Assembly: GCF_946223165.1 (NCBI RefSeq) | Contig: NZ_CAMIBP010000007.1 | Coordinates: 1-64,000 of the forward strand | DNA: 64,000 nt | Direction of reading: 5' to 3' | Source: an uncultured Corynebacterium sp. | GTDB lineage: Bacteria; Actinomycetota; Actinomycetes; Mycobacteriales; Mycobacteriaceae | Part shown: piece by piece, positions 45,130-54,214 of the stretch | Position numbering within the stretch: the stretch's first letter is position 1 | Layout of the letters: each line of letters starts with the position of its first letter | Notes under the pieces: model-generated | What the model was told of the DNA's origin: nothing | The model's database searches: none | What the model saw: the letters and a program-made list of their open reading frames with translations, nothing else | Position numbers and translations under genes: made by a program

Positions 45130-47402
45130 TAGTGATGGCCTTCCCCGAGGGCCTCGAAGGCCAGGCCGTACTGCGCGGCAACTTCCTTCTCGCGGTGGGT
45201 GGGCATGAGACCGCGGGGCAAGAAGACCTCGGAGGGGATGTCCTCTTCTTCCGTCGTGTGCGGCTCGATTCCGGCCGCGCGCTGCTGGACCGCCTTGTAA
45301 CAGACCACCAGCGCCGCAACAACGACAATGAGCACGAGAGCCGCAAAGAGGATGGACAGGCAGCCCTGGATCGCGGTATTGCGCACGACAGCGTCAATTG
45401 CCTCTGGCGTCTTGGCCGAACCGAAGGACTCAAGCCCCTGGTTGGCGGCGTCCTTATACTTAGCGTGGTTGGCCCAGTAGCCCACCGACGGATCCGAGCT
45501 GAAGATCTTCTGCCAGGATGCCGTCATGGTGACCACAAGATCCCAGACCATTGGGATGGCGGGGATCCACGCCCACGTGTACAGGCCCTTCTTCACGACG
45601 ATGACGAGCACGAGAGCGAGCGCCAGCGCGGCGAGGAGCTGGTTGGCAATACCAAACAGCGGGAAGAGAACGTTAATGCCGCCCAGCGGGTCGGTCACGC
45701 CCATGAGCAAGATGGCGCCCCACAGCGCACACACCACGATCGTGGACAGGTAGTTGCCCACCTTCCAATTCGGATCGCGGAACTTGCGCAGGCCTGGGAT
45801 GGCGCCGAGGGAATCCGACATCATGAAGCGGGCCACGCGGGTGCCAGCGTCCACGGTGGTGAGAATGAACAGGGCCTCAAACATAATGGCGAAGTGGTAC
45901 CAGAACGCCTGCAGGGCGTCGGAGCCCACCATCTGCGACATGATGTGCGACATACCGTACGCCAGCGTCGGCGCACCACCGGTGCGGGAGACGATGGTCT
46001 CCTCGCCGACGGACTGCGCGGCGGCGGCCAGCTGATCCGCGGTAATCGGCGAACCCGGCAGGTTGAGGGTAGCCACGAAGGCGGCTGCGCCGTCGAAGGT
46101 GCCCTGGGTCAGCGCGACTGGGGCGTTCATGGCGAAGTACATGTGGCGGTCGATGACCACCGCGGAGATGAGTGCCATGACGGCGACGAAGGACTCCATA
46201 ATCATGCCGCCGTAGCCGATGGCGCGCATGTGGGATTCCTTTTCAATGAGCTTCGGCGTGGTGCCGGAGGAAATCAGAGCGTGGAAGCCTGAGAGCGCGC
46301 CACAGGCGATGGTGATGAAGAGGAACGGGAAGAGGCCACCGGAGAAGACCGGACCGTTGCCCTCGGTGGCGAATGAGGTCACCGCCGGCATCTGGACGTC
46401 TGGGCGGACGAAGACAATGGCGATGGCCAATAGCGCGATAACGCCAATCTTCATGAAGGTGGACAGGTAGTCACGCGGCGCCAGAAGCATCCAGACCGGC
46501 AGGATGGCGGCCACGAGGCCGTAGCCGATGAGAGCGAAGGCGAGGGTCTCCTTGGACCACGTAAACGCGGACGCGCCCCATTCCTGGTCGGCTACCCAGC
46601 CGCCGCCGATGATGGCGGCCAGCAATAAGACCACGCCGATGAGCGACACCTCGGACACCTTGCCCGGGCGCAGGTAGCGCAGGTAGAAGCCCATGAACAG
46701 AGCAATCGGGATGGTCATGGTGATGGAGAAGACTCCCCAGGGGGAATCCGCCAGCGCGTTGACCACGATGAGCGCCAGCACGGCGATGATGATGATCATG
46801 ATGGCGATGGTTGCAATGATGCCGGCGATGCCGCCGACCTTGCCCATCTCATCCTCGATCATCTGGCCCAGGGAGCGACCCTTGCGGCGGGTGGAAACCC
46901 ACAGCACCAGGTAATCCTGGACGGCGCCGGCAAAGATCACGCCGAGGACGATCCACAGGGTGCCGGGCAAGAAGCCCATTTGGGCCGCCATGACTGGTCC
47001 GACCAGGGGGCCAGCGCCGGCGATAGCCGCGAAGTGATGGCCGAAGAGCACACGGCGGTCGGTCGGGACGAAGTCCTTGCCGTCGTTGACGTACTCGGCC
47101 GGGGTCGCGCGGTTGTTACGCGGCTTGACCACCTTGTATTCAATGAGGCGAGCGTACAGCGTGTAGCCGATGATGTAGGAGCCGATAGCGGCCATGACCA
47201 GCCACACAGAATTGATGGTCTCCCCACGGTGCAGGGCGAGCGCACCCCAGCCAACCGCAGCGACGAGAGCGGAGAAGCCGATGACGACTTTCTCGACAGG
47301 TCCAATGATGTGCGCAGGGCGCACATCGATGGGCTGCTCTACCCCATCGACCGTGGTGAATTCGATATCGGACCGCGAATCGGGTCCTGTTGCAATACTC
47401 AT
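45129..47402 (-). CDS. cstA: CstA family carbon-starvation/pyruvate transporter
   Basis: Multi-span inner-membrane carrier of 757 residues. The CstA core is plain: TYLARLIEYK-like YTLYARLIEYKVVKPRN, RRVLFGHHFAAIAGAGPLVGPVMA near 115-138, VSTRRKGRSLGQMIEDEMG, FHALISSGTTPKLI, ALFILTTVDAGTRVARFM and PLFGIANQLLAALAL. About 16-18 hydrophobic segments. In C. glutamicum a CstA homologue takes up pyruvate and is catabolite-regulated. Start at ATG 47402 after GGAAG; a GlxR-type site lies ~117 bp upstream. Confidence 0.95.
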   Translation of the reverse strand: MSIATGPDSRSDIEFTTVDGVEQPIDVRPAHIIGPVEKVVIGFSALVAAVGWGALALHRGETINSVWLVMAAIGSYIIGYTLYARLIEYKVVKPRNNRATPAEYVNDGKDFVPTDRRVLFGHHFAAIAGAGPLVGPVMAAQMGFLPGTLWIVLGVIFAGAVQDYLVLWVSTRRKGRSLGQMIEDEMGKVGGIAGIIATIAIMIIIIAVLALIVVNALADSPWGVFSITMTIPIALFMGFYLRYLRPGKVSEVSLIGVVLLLAAIIGGGWVADQEWGASAFTWSKETLAFALIGYGLVAAILPVWMLLAPRDYLSTFMKIGVIALLAIAIVFVRPDVQMPAVTSFATEGNGPVFSGGLFPFLFITIACGALSGFHALISSGTTPKLIEKESHMRAIGYGGMIMESFVAVMALISAVVIDRHMYFAMNAPVALTQGTFDGAAAFVATLNLPGSPITADQLAAAAQSVGEETIVSRTGGAPTLAYGMSHIMSQMVGSDALQAFWYHFAIMFEALFILTTVDAGTRVARFMMSDSLGAIPGLRKFRDPNWKVGNYLSTIVVCALWGAILLMGVTDPLGGINVLFPLFGIANQLLAALALALVLVIVVKKGLYTWAWIPAIPMVWDLVVTMTASWQKIFSSDPSVGYWANHAKYKDAANQGLESFGSAKTPEAIDAVVRNTAIQGCLSILFAALVLIVVVAALVVCYKAVQQRAAGIEPHTTEEEDIPSEVFLPRGLMPTHREKEVAAQYGLAFEALGEGHH

Positions 47403-47518
47403 AAGCGTACTTCCAGAGTTGGAGCGAGACGAGTGCTCACGGACAGGGACATAACTCGCAGGACACACAGCTTCAGGTCGCCCGCATGAAGCATTCGGCG
47501 ATCTCCATCACAATATGT

Positions 47519-47534
47519 TGTGAGCTATATGACA
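47519..47534. promoter_or_regulatory. Candidate GlxR (CRP-type) site between cstA and sdaA
   Basis: TGTGAGCTATATGACA differs from the GlxR consensus TGTGA-N6-TCACA at one base of the right half and keeps the central TA. It lies 117 bp before cstA and 152 bp before sdaA, which diverge, so it could control either. GlxR regulation of carbon genes is known in corynebacteria; use here is inferred. Confidence 0.65.
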
Positions 47535-47685
47535 AACTAGTGGGGAGCGCGAATGGATCGCAACGACAGCGGCGTGCACGTTTACCCCCGCCGCCGGCTC
47601 TTCTTTGCCCGTTCCTGACCGTTTGGGCGCCCCCGCCCCTGTACCATTATCCCGTCCATTCTTCCCCCCAATGAAGGATCAGCCC

Positions 47686-49101
47686 ATGACTATCAGCGTC
47701 ACCGACATCTTTTCGATCGGTATTGGCCCCTCGTCCTCCCACACCGTGGGCCCCATGCGGGCGGCCAAGGCATTCGTGGAATCTCTCCCGCAATACCCCG
47801 CCAAGGTGCACACCGAGTTGCGAGGTTCCCTAGCGGCGACAGGTAAGGGACACGCCACAGATCGCGCAGTCATCCTCGGCCTCGCGGGGTGGGACCCCGT
47901 CACCGTGCCGCTCGATGCCACCCCGGCTGCCGGTTCCATCATCCCATCGGCGGGCCGAGCCACGGGTCCGCTAGGCCAGATTGAATTCAGCATCCACTTC
48001 GACAACCATCCGGTCCCCGAGCACCCCAACTGCCTCATTTTCACCGCGTGGGACGCCGACGGCAACGTTGTCGCAGAAAACATGGAGTACTTCTCCATCG
48101 GCGGCGGCTTCATCCTCTCCCGCGCCGAGCTCGACGCGGAGCGAGCCGAGCGTTCCACCGACGAGGTGCCCCACGGCGCCGCGGCTGCCGCCGTGGACGA
48201 TGCCGTGCCGTACGAGTTCAACAACGGCGCCGAACTGCTGGCGCACTGCGCTGCCACGGGCAAGGCCATCTGGGAAATCGTCCTGGCCAACGAGGAGGTG
48301 CTCCACCGTGCGGAGGGCGGCGCCGCCTTCGTCTTTGAACACCTCGACCGCGTCTGGGACACCATGCGGGAATGCGTGACGGAGGGCATCGCAACCAAGG
48401 GCATGCTGCCGGGCGGACTCAATGTCACCCGCCGCGCTCCCCGCGTATACGAGCAGCTGCTCATCCGCAGCGAGGAGGAGGGCGCCGGTCTCGCCGCAAT
48501 GGAATGGGTCAACCTTTACGCCCTCGCCGTCAACGAGCAAAACGCTGCGGGCGGGCGCGTCATCACCGCCCCCACCAACGGCGCATGCGGCATCATCCCG
48601 GCAGTCCTTCACTATGCGCGCGACTTCCGCACCGGTTTCACGCGCACCTCGGCCCGCCGTTATCTACTCACCGCGGGCGCCATCGGCATGATCATCAAGC
48701 AGAACGCCTCCATCTCGGGCGCTGAGGTGGGCTGCCAGGGCGAGGTCGGGTCGGCCTCGTCGATGGCGGCCGCTGGAATGGCGGAACTCCTCGGGTGCTC
48801 GCCCATGCAGGTCGAGCATGCCGCCGAGATCGCCCTAGAGCACAACCTGGGACTGACGTGTGATCCCGTAGGTGGTCTCGTCCAGATCCCCTGTATCGAG
48901 CGCAACGCTATCGGTGCTGTGAAGTCCATCAACGCCGCGCGCTTGGCCAAGATGAACCAGGGTGAGCACCGCGTCACCCTCGATGACGTGGTACAAGCCA
49001 TGGCGGAAACCGGCCGCGACATGCTGGACAAGTACAAGGAGACGTCTATCGGCGGCCTGGCCAAGACCATGGGTTTCGCGGTGAGCCAGGTCGAGTGTTA
49101 G
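47686..49101 (+). CDS. sdaA: L-serine dehydratase (iron-sulfur type)
   Basis: Single-chain L-serine deaminase giving pyruvate and ammonia; 471 residues with beta and alpha domains fused. N-terminal SIGIGPSSSHTVGPMRAAK and LRGSLAATGKGHATDRAV; C-terminal alpha domain with APTNGACGIIPAVL, ASISGAEVGCQGEVGSASSM and DPVGGLVQIPCIERNAIGA, carrying the cysteines expected to hold the 4Fe-4S cluster. ATG 47686 is seven bases after AAGGA. Pyruvate production here and pyruvate uptake by the divergent cstA share a metabolite. Confidence 0.97.
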   Translation: MTISVTDIFSIGIGPSSSHTVGPMRAAKAFVESLPQYPAKVHTELRGSLAATGKGHATDRAVILGLAGWDPVTVPLDATPAAGSIIPSAGRATGPLGQIEFSIHFDNHPVPEHPNCLIFTAWDADGNVVAENMEYFSIGGGFILSRAELDAERAERSTDEVPHGAAAAAVDDAVPYEFNNGAELLAHCAATGKAIWEIVLANEEVLHRAEGGAAFVFEHLDRVWDTMRECVTEGIATKGMLPGGLNVTRRAPRVYEQLLIRSEEEGAGLAAMEWVNLYALAVNEQNAAGGRVITAPTNGACGIIPAVLHYARDFRTGFTRTSARRYLLTAGAIGMIIKQNASISGAEVGCQGEVGSASSMAAAGMAELLGCSPMQVEHAAEIALEHNLGLTCDPVGGLVQIPCIERNAIGAVKSINAARLAKMNQGEHRVTLDDVVQAMAETGRDMLDKYKETSIGGLAKTMGFAVSQVEC

Positions 49102-49235
49102 CTCACCACACCAAGTGGTAGCATCTACTATCAGTTAGTTATTCGCGGCGCCGGCCCCGCGCCGCGTCACACTGAGCACCACCATGTGCGTGGGAACACC
49201 AACTCCACGCACTCGACGGACAACATCGAGGACCC

Positions 49236-49805
49236 ATGCGAGCCGACGCCCTGCGCCGCAGGAATGCCATCATCGCCACCGCCGCACGCCTCTTCCAAGA
49301 GCACGGCAGCAACGTTTCTTTGGAAAAAATCGCAGCCGAAGCCAATGTCGGCATTGCCACGCTCTACCGCAACTTCCCCGACAAGAACGCCCTGGTGCGC
49401 GCATGCAGCGAGTACTTGGGAGACGACTTCATCGCATTCCAGGACTCCATCCTCGCCCGATTTCGCGCACCCGGCTCCGACGGCCGCGCGCTCGTCGAGG
49501 AATATGCGTCCAAATTGCTCACCATGGGGCTGACTACCCTTATCCCTGCGTTCGCGCCGACCGATCTTGATTCACTGTCACCGGATATGCGCGCGCGTCG
49601 CGATGTGCTCATAGCCAACGGAAACACTTTTATGCAATTGGGTCGCGCACACGGAGAGATTGGGCCCAACATCACTCACCTCGAGTTCATCGTCGGACTC
49701 CTCGCCCTCACCCGCCCGCGCAAGGTCAACATCGAGGAGTACGAGCCTGGAATCCAAGACGCGATGATTGCCATCTACCTGGCCGGCATCAAGGCTGGAA
49801 TCTAG
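49236..49805 (+). CDS. TetR/AcrR family transcriptional regulator
   Basis: 189 residues. The N-terminal helix-turn-helix is classic: IIATAARLFQEHGSNVSLEKIAAEANVGIATLYRNF (about residues 11-47, read in parts), followed by PDKNALVRA. The C-terminal ligand/dimer domain is helical with no recognisable ligand signature. It follows sdaA by 134 bp and has no divergent partner, so its target is unclear. A GTAG-CAT-CTAC motif at about 49119 lies upstream and could be an operator half, weak. A perfect 15-bp stem terminator follows. Confidence 0.9.
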   Translation: MRADALRRRNAIIATAARLFQEHGSNVSLEKIAAEANVGIATLYRNFPDKNALVRACSEYLGDDFIAFQDSILARFRAPGSDGRALVEEYASKLLTMGLTTLIPAFAPTDLDSLSPDMRARRDVLIANGNTFMQLGRAHGEIGPNITHLEFIVGLLALTRPRKVNIEEYEPGIQDAMIAIYLAGIKAGI

Positions 49806-49842
49806 ACAAGGCCCCACAACGCCGACGCGTACCTACAGTTCA

Positions 49843-49878
49843 GGCGCCTGCCCTCGCACCATAGCGAGGGCAGGCGCC
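49843..49878. terminator. Strong bidirectional terminator between tetR-type gene and hisS
   Basis: GGCGCCTGCCCTCGC (49843-49857) and GCGAGGGCAGGCGCC (49864-49878), perfect 15-bp stem, 6-base loop, followed by GTTTGTG on the plus strand. Located between convergent genes. Confidence 0.85.
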
Positions 49879-49912
49879 GTTTGTGATGCGTTGTAACTCA
49901 GCGCAGCTGGAG

Positions 49913-51187
49913 CTACAGGCGCCCGGAGAGCTCTGCCACCACAGCATCGAGAGCGATGTCGTGCTGCTCATGCGCGGCCAGGTCCTTGACTGCCACGGTG
50001 CCAGCCTCGAGCTCTTGGTCTCCCAGCACGAGGGCGAAACGCGCGCCGGCGCGGTCTGCGCCCTTCATCGCACCCTTGAGACCGCGGTCGCCAAACGACA
50101 TGTCCGCAGAGATACCTACGGTGCGCAGCTCGTTGATGAGCACGGCCATCTTCTTCTTGGCCGCCTCGCCCATGGCCACGCCGTACACCGCGACGCGCTC
50201 GTCGATGCCGTCCAGCGCGATGCCCTCTGCTTCCAAGGCGAGGACCGTGCGATCCACGCCGAGGCCGAAGCCAATGCCGGACAGCTCCTGGCCGCCCAGC
50301 TGCGACATGAGGCCGTCGTAGCGACCGCCGCCGCCCATGCCGGATTGCGCACCCAGCAACGGGTGAACGAACTCGAAGCAAGTCTTGGTGTAGTAATCGA
50401 GACCACGCACCATGCGCGGGTTGATGGCGTATTCCACGCCCATGTCATCCAGCAGACCAGTGACGGTCTCGAAGTGCTCACGGCACTCGTCGTTGAGGTG
50501 ATCGAGCATGAGCGGCGCGTCGACGAGCTGCTCCTGAACTTCGGGGCGCTTGTCATCGAGCACGCGCAGTGGGTTGATCTCCGCGCGGCGGCGCGTCTCC
50601 TCATCAAGATCCAGCTTGAAGAGGAAGTCCTGCAGTTTTTGGCGGTAGGCCGGACGGCAGTTCTTGTCGCCCAGGCTGGTGATTTCGAGGCGGAACTGGC
50701 TTAGGCCCAACGAGCGGAACGAACGATCCGCCAGCGCGATCACCTCAGCATCGAGCGCGGGATCGTCCACGCCGATAGCCTCGACGCCCACCTGCTGCAG
50801 CTGGCGGTAGCGACCAGCCTGCGGGCGCTCATAGCGGAAGAACGGGCCATAGTAATTCAGCTTGATGGGAAGCTGGCCGCGATCGAGGTTGTGCTCGATG
50901 ACGGCACGCATAACACCCGCGGTTCCCTCTGGGCGCAGCGTCACAGAGCGGTCGCCACGATCGGCAAACGTGTACATCTCCTTGCTCACGACGTCGGTGG
51001 ACTCACCGACTCCGCGGGCAAACAAGGAAGTGTCCTCGAAGATGGGCAGCTCGATGTGCTGGAAGCCCCACAGGTGGGCATGGTGAACGAGGTTCTCGCG
51101 CACCTTATAGAACGTCGCCGACTGCGGCGGGATGTAATCCGGCACGCCCTTGGGCGCGGACAGGGCCTTAAACTGCTTATCACTCAC
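49913..51187 (-). CDS. hisS: Histidyl-tRNA synthetase
   Basis: Class II synthetase, 424 residues. N-terminal APKGVPDYIPP, LPIFEDTSLFARGVGESTD, motif 2 FFRYERPQAGRYRQLQQVGVE near 115-135, histidine-binding RGLDYYTKTCFEFV near 263 and motif 3 SGIGFGLGVDRTVLAL near 310; the C-terminal anticodon-binding domain ends in the ALVLGDQELEAGTVAVKDL segment. GTG start at 51187, 5 bases after the upstream hydrolase stop, so the two genes are probably co-transcribed. Confidence 0.97.
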   Translation of the reverse strand: MSDKQFKALSAPKGVPDYIPPQSATFYKVRENLVHHAHLWGFQHIELPIFEDTSLFARGVGESTDVVSKEMYTFADRGDRSVTLRPEGTAGVMRAVIEHNLDRGQLPIKLNYYGPFFRYERPQAGRYRQLQQVGVEAIGVDDPALDAEVIALADRSFRSLGLSQFRLEITSLGDKNCRPAYRQKLQDFLFKLDLDEETRRRAEINPLRVLDDKRPEVQEQLVDAPLMLDHLNDECREHFETVTGLLDDMGVEYAINPRMVRGLDYYTKTCFEFVHPLLGAQSGMGGGGRYDGLMSQLGGQELSGIGFGLGVDRTVLALEAEGIALDGIDERVAVYGVAMGEAAKKKMAVLINELRTVGISADMSFGDRGLKGAMKGADRAGARFALVLGDQELEAGTVAVKDLAAHEQHDIALDAVVAELSGRL

Positions 51188-51192
51188 GGCGA

Positions 51193-51837
51193 TTACATTA
51201 CCTCCCGCAGTTGGGCCAGAAATGGATTGGTAGCCCTCTCCGCCCGCATGGTGGTCGTGGCACCGTGACCGGGTAGGAGGGATAGCGCATCATCCAACTC
51301 CCAGACGGGGCCGCGCAGCGAGGCGGACATCGCTGCAGGATCCGACCCCATAAGATCGGTGCGCCCGATCGAGCCCTTAAAGAGCACGTCCCCGGTGAAC
51401 GCACAGTCCTGGGCGATGATGAGCACGCAGCCCGGCGAGTGCCCCGGGGCATGACGCAGCCGGAAGTTCAGACCGATGATGTCGAGGGTGTCGCCGTCGA
51501 GATCGCGAAGGTCTGCGATGGGCACCATGTTTTCAGCGTCGAAGAGTGTGCGTGACTGCTCGGACATCCCCTGGGCTCTGTCGAGCATGACAGCGTCCGC
51601 GGAGTGGATATACACCGGGATACCGAACTCTTGCGCAAGGTCCCCCGCCTCACGCGTGTGATCCACATGGCCGTGGGTAAGCACGATGGCTTCAATAGTA
51701 AAGCCATGCTCCGCAGCCACATCCTTGACGCGAGCGGCGGCGTGCATTCCAGGATCAACGACAAACGCCCGCCCTTCGTGCGCGACGATGTAGGTATTGG
51801 CCTGATAAGGGCCGGCAGCGAAACCATAGATGTCCAT
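51193..51837 (-). CDS. Metallo-beta-lactamase-fold hydrolase (glyoxalase II-like)
   Basis: 214 residues, cytosolic. The binuclear metal motif THGHVDHTRE is at about 56-65, with further ligands in HAPGHSPGC and AFTGDVLFKGSIGRTD, and the terminal LLPGHGATTTM His. Small YcbL/glyoxalase II-like family; thioester hydrolysis is likely but the substrate is not readable. Start at ATG 51837 (MDIYGFAAGPYQANTYI). Upstream of hisS, a common actinobacterial pairing. Confidence 0.9.
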   Translation of the reverse strand: MDIYGFAAGPYQANTYIVAHEGRAFVVDPGMHAAARVKDVAAEHGFTIEAIVLTHGHVDHTREAGDLAQEFGIPVYIHSADAVMLDRAQGMSEQSRTLFDAENMVPIADLRDLDGDTLDIIGLNFRLRHAPGHSPGCVLIIAQDCAFTGDVLFKGSIGRTDLMGSDPAAMSASLRGPVWELDDALSLLPGHGATTTMRAERATNPFLAQLREVM

Positions 51838-51955
51838 GGCGTCTACCCTACTCACGGACGAGAATGTGGAGCGTAGGCGCAACTAGCTCTGGGCGGGCTT
51901 CCTCGATGAGGGCATAGGCGCCGCCGTTGACGGCAGCGCCGCAGCAGACAGCTGT

Positions 51956-52453
51956 TTAGTTCAGCGCATCAATAGCGGCGTCGTAATCCGGCTCATCGGT
52001 GATTTCCGGGACGAGCTCGGAGTACACAACCGTGTGATTAGCGTCGGTCACAATGACGCCGCGGGACAGCAGCCCCTCAAGCGGCGTGTCCGCCAGCGTG
52101 ACGCCGTAGTCCTTGCCGAAGGAAGAACGGAAGGCGGAGCCGGTGACCACGTTCTCAATACCTTCGGCGCCACAAAAGCGCGCCTGCGCGAACGGGAGGT
52201 CGTTCGAAATACACAGCACGACGGTGTCTTCAACGCCCGCGGCCTTTCCATTGAAAGCGCGCACCGAGGCGGCGCAGACAGCCGTATCGATGGACGGGAA
52301 GAAGGACAAAACCAGCTTCTTGCCCTCGAAGTCCTTGTCCGTCAGCGGGTTGAGCTTAGAGCCCACTAATTCGAATGGCGGAATGGTCTGCCCATGGGCC
52401 GGAAGCTCGCCGATGGTATGTGCAGGGGATTTCTGAAAAGTAACGTCAGCCAT
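51956..52453 (-). CDS. tpx: Thiol peroxidase (Tpx, atypical 2-Cys peroxiredoxin)
   Basis: 165 residues. Thioredoxin-fold peroxidase reducing lipid and hydrogen peroxides. Peroxidatic Cys in LSFFPSIDTAVCAAS near 60 and resolving Cys in LPFAQARFCGAEGIENV near 94 are both present, with the Tpx-specific NDLPFAQARFC sequence. The terminal EPDYDAAIDALN is normal. Monocistronic. After its stop the same frame stays open for about 35 further codons, see findings. Confidence 0.97.
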   Translation of the reverse strand: MADVTFQKSPAHTIGELPAHGQTIPPFELVGSKLNPLTDKDFEGKKLVLSFFPSIDTAVCAASVRAFNGKAAGVEDTVVLCISNDLPFAQARFCGAEGIENVVTGSAFRSSFGKDYGVTLADTPLEGLLSRGVIVTDANHTVVYSELVPEITDEPDYDAAIDALN

Positions 52454-52647
52454 GCGACCAAGAGTACGGAAACATCAGGTAGCGCCGCAACGAATTCAGG
52501 TGACGATTTTCATTCCGCAGCGCCAGTGCACGCCTGCGCGACCCCACCGACTACGATGGATGCGACCTAGCAACCGCGCTGTGCGCTGCTCGGCCAACGC
52601 ACCAGCACGCACGGCACGCTAAACGACGACAAGAAAGTTGAGAGTCG

Positions 52648-53499
52648 GTGTCCAACAATTCCGCTCGTGGCGCAGAAGCGCTGTCCCAGCTCGAACGCGA
52701 ACTCAAGTCCCGCGACCGCAAGGAGAAGGCCCGCCCGCTTGGCGTCGTCGCCATGTCGCTCATCGCCATCCTCGCCATCGTGGGCGGCATCTGGTTCGCC
52801 GCCACCCGCAGCAACGACGAGGATCCGGTCGTGGCCGAGGAATCCTCCGCCGCCCCCACCACGGAGGCCGAGGCTGTCGCCCTGACCGGCAAGCGCGCCA
52901 CTGCACTGGAGGACACGGTTACCTGCGACTACTCCTCCGACGGCCAGGACAACAACGGCGCCAAGGTTCCGAGCGGCGACAAGATTTCCGCCAAGGGCAC
53001 TGTCGACGTCACCTTCAAGACTTCGCAGGGCGACATCGGAATGACGCTCGATCGCTCCCTCGCACCGTGTACGGTCAACGCCATTACCGAACTGGCCAAG
53101 CAGGGCTACTACGACGGCTCCGTGTGCCACCGTATGACCTCCGGTGTTCTCAACGTCCTCCAGTGCGGCGACCCGTCCGGCACCGGCTCCGGCACCCCGG
53201 GCTTCCAGTTCGCCAACGAGTACCCCACCGATGAGGCCGACGGCGAGGGCTCCGCGCAGACTGTCGTCTACCCGAAGGGCTCCATCGCCATGGCTAACGC
53301 CGGCGTGGACACGAACGGTTCCCAGTTCTTCATCAACTATGACGACTCGGAGTTGGCCCCCGACTACACCTACTTCGGCAACCTCACCGACAAGGGCCAA
53401 GCCACTCTCGACAAGATTGCCGAGAAGGGCGTGGAAGGCGGTTCGGCCGACGGCGCCCCCGCCGAGGAAGTCAAGATCGAGTCCGTTTCCGTCGCCTAA
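52648..53499 (+). CDS. Membrane-anchored peptidyl-prolyl cis-trans isomerase (cyclophilin type)
   Basis: 283 residues. Charged N-terminus (about 1-30), one membrane segment VVAMSLIAILAIVGGIWFA near 33-52, an Asp/Glu/Ala-rich linker, then the extracytoplasmic cyclophilin domain from about 118: VTFKTSQGDIGMTLD, APCTVNAITELAKQGYYDG, VCHRMTSGVLNVLQCGDPSG, GSIAMANAGVDTNGSQFFI and YTYFGNLTDKGQATLDKI. The aromatic/Arg active-site set is largely there. GTG start at 52648. Position near rel and hisS is typical of actinobacteria. A terminator follows. Confidence 0.93.
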   Translation: MSNNSARGAEALSQLERELKSRDRKEKARPLGVVAMSLIAILAIVGGIWFAATRSNDEDPVVAEESSAAPTTEAEAVALTGKRATALEDTVTCDYSSDGQDNNGAKVPSGDKISAKGTVDVTFKTSQGDIGMTLDRSLAPCTVNAITELAKQGYYDGSVCHRMTSGVLNVLQCGDPSGTGSGTPGFQFANEYPTDEADGEGSAQTVVYPKGSIAMANAGVDTNGSQFFINYDDSELAPDYTYFGNLTDKGQATLDKIAEKGVEGGSADGAPAEEVKIESVSVA

Positions 53500-53580
53500 T
53501 CCGAGGCGTTGACACGGAAATCCCAAAAAGTTTTCCGTAAAAACGACTGGCAACGTGCCGCAATTTCAAATGTCTATATT

Positions 53581-53620
53581 GGCCCGCTTCTTTGGATTTT
53601 CTAAGGTAGCGGGCCCTTTT
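53581..53620 (+). terminator. Rho-independent terminator after the cyclophilin gene
   Basis: GGCCCGCT (53581-53588) and AGCGGGCC (53608-53615), perfect 8-bp stem with a 19-base loop, followed by CTTTT. Confidence 0.8.
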
Positions 53621-53701
53621 CGGGTCAGTCCTCACCATTTACGCAGTTCGCATGATTTCCACAGGCCCCTGACAGGCTGAGCTTCCCCCCTACCGATTCC
53701 C

Positions 53702-53730
53702 TTGCAATTGAATAACGGTGCAGTTACTAT
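53702..53730 (+). promoter_or_regulatory. Candidate housekeeping promoter of the small secreted protein genes
   Basis: TTGCAA (53702-53707) and TACTAT (53725-53730) with exactly 17 bases between, 47 bp upstream of the first start codon. Both boxes are close to the sigma-A consensus, so strong expression is plausible. Confidence 0.7.
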
Positions 53731-53776
53731 CGTTGGAGTCTAAACACCACGACTTCAAACTCTAAGGATCTACAAC

Positions 53777-54127
53777 ATGAAGTTCTTCTCTCGTAAGGCT
53801 CTGGTTGCCTCCGCTACCGCCGTGGCCGTCGCTTTCGGTGGCGCCTCCGTTGCTTCCGCTCAGACCCCGGTTGCGTCCCCGTCCGCTTCTGCTCCGACCA
53901 CCAGCACCGAGGTTTCCCCGACCACCGTTTCCAACGCCACGACCACCGAGAAGACTACGGAGCGAGTCACCGTCACCGTTTCGACCAAGCCGTCCGAAGA
54001 GGGCTCCTCCATCTCCGACATGGAGCCGAAGGAGATCCGCGACTGGATCGCCGTCTTCACCGCCGTCATCGGCGCTCTGGGCACCCTGCTTGCCTTCCTG
54101 AGCAAGTACTTCGACATGCCGTTCTAA
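53777..54127 (+). CDS. Small secreted protein of unknown function, copy 1
   Basis: 116 residues. Sec signal peptide: MKFFSRKALVASATAVAVAF with likely cleavage after VASA (before Q29). The mature part starts with a Ser/Thr/Val/Pro-rich spacer (about 30-75), then SSISDMEPKEIRDWIAVFTA and a hydrophobic amphipathic C-terminal helix ending AFLSKYFDMPF. The spacer suggests wall crossing; the C-terminal helix could insert in a membrane. I do not recognise a known family. It shares its ending with the next gene. Strong promoter, AAGGA eight bases before ATG, and a hairpin after the stop. Confidence 0.8.
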   Translation: MKFFSRKALVASATAVAVAFGGASVASAQTPVASPSASAPTTSTEVSPTTVSNATTTEKTTERVTVTVSTKPSEEGSSISDMEPKEIRDWIAVFTAVIGALGTLLAFLSKYFDMPF

Positions 54128-54149
54128 GTCTGCGGTACCCCCAGACGCG

Positions 54150-54191
54150 ACCGCTCTTTCGCTTTCACGCCAAAGAGCGGTTTCATTCTTT
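54150..54191 (+). terminator. Terminator/attenuator between the two small secreted protein genes
   Basis: ACCGCTCTTT (54150-54159) and AAAGAGCGGT (54172-54181), perfect 10-bp stem, 12-base loop, followed by TTCATTCTTTC. It would stop part of the transcription before the second gene, giving more of copy 1 than copy 2. Confidence 0.85.
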
Positions 54192-54214
54192 CACCACAAG
54201 TTAAAGGAAACATC

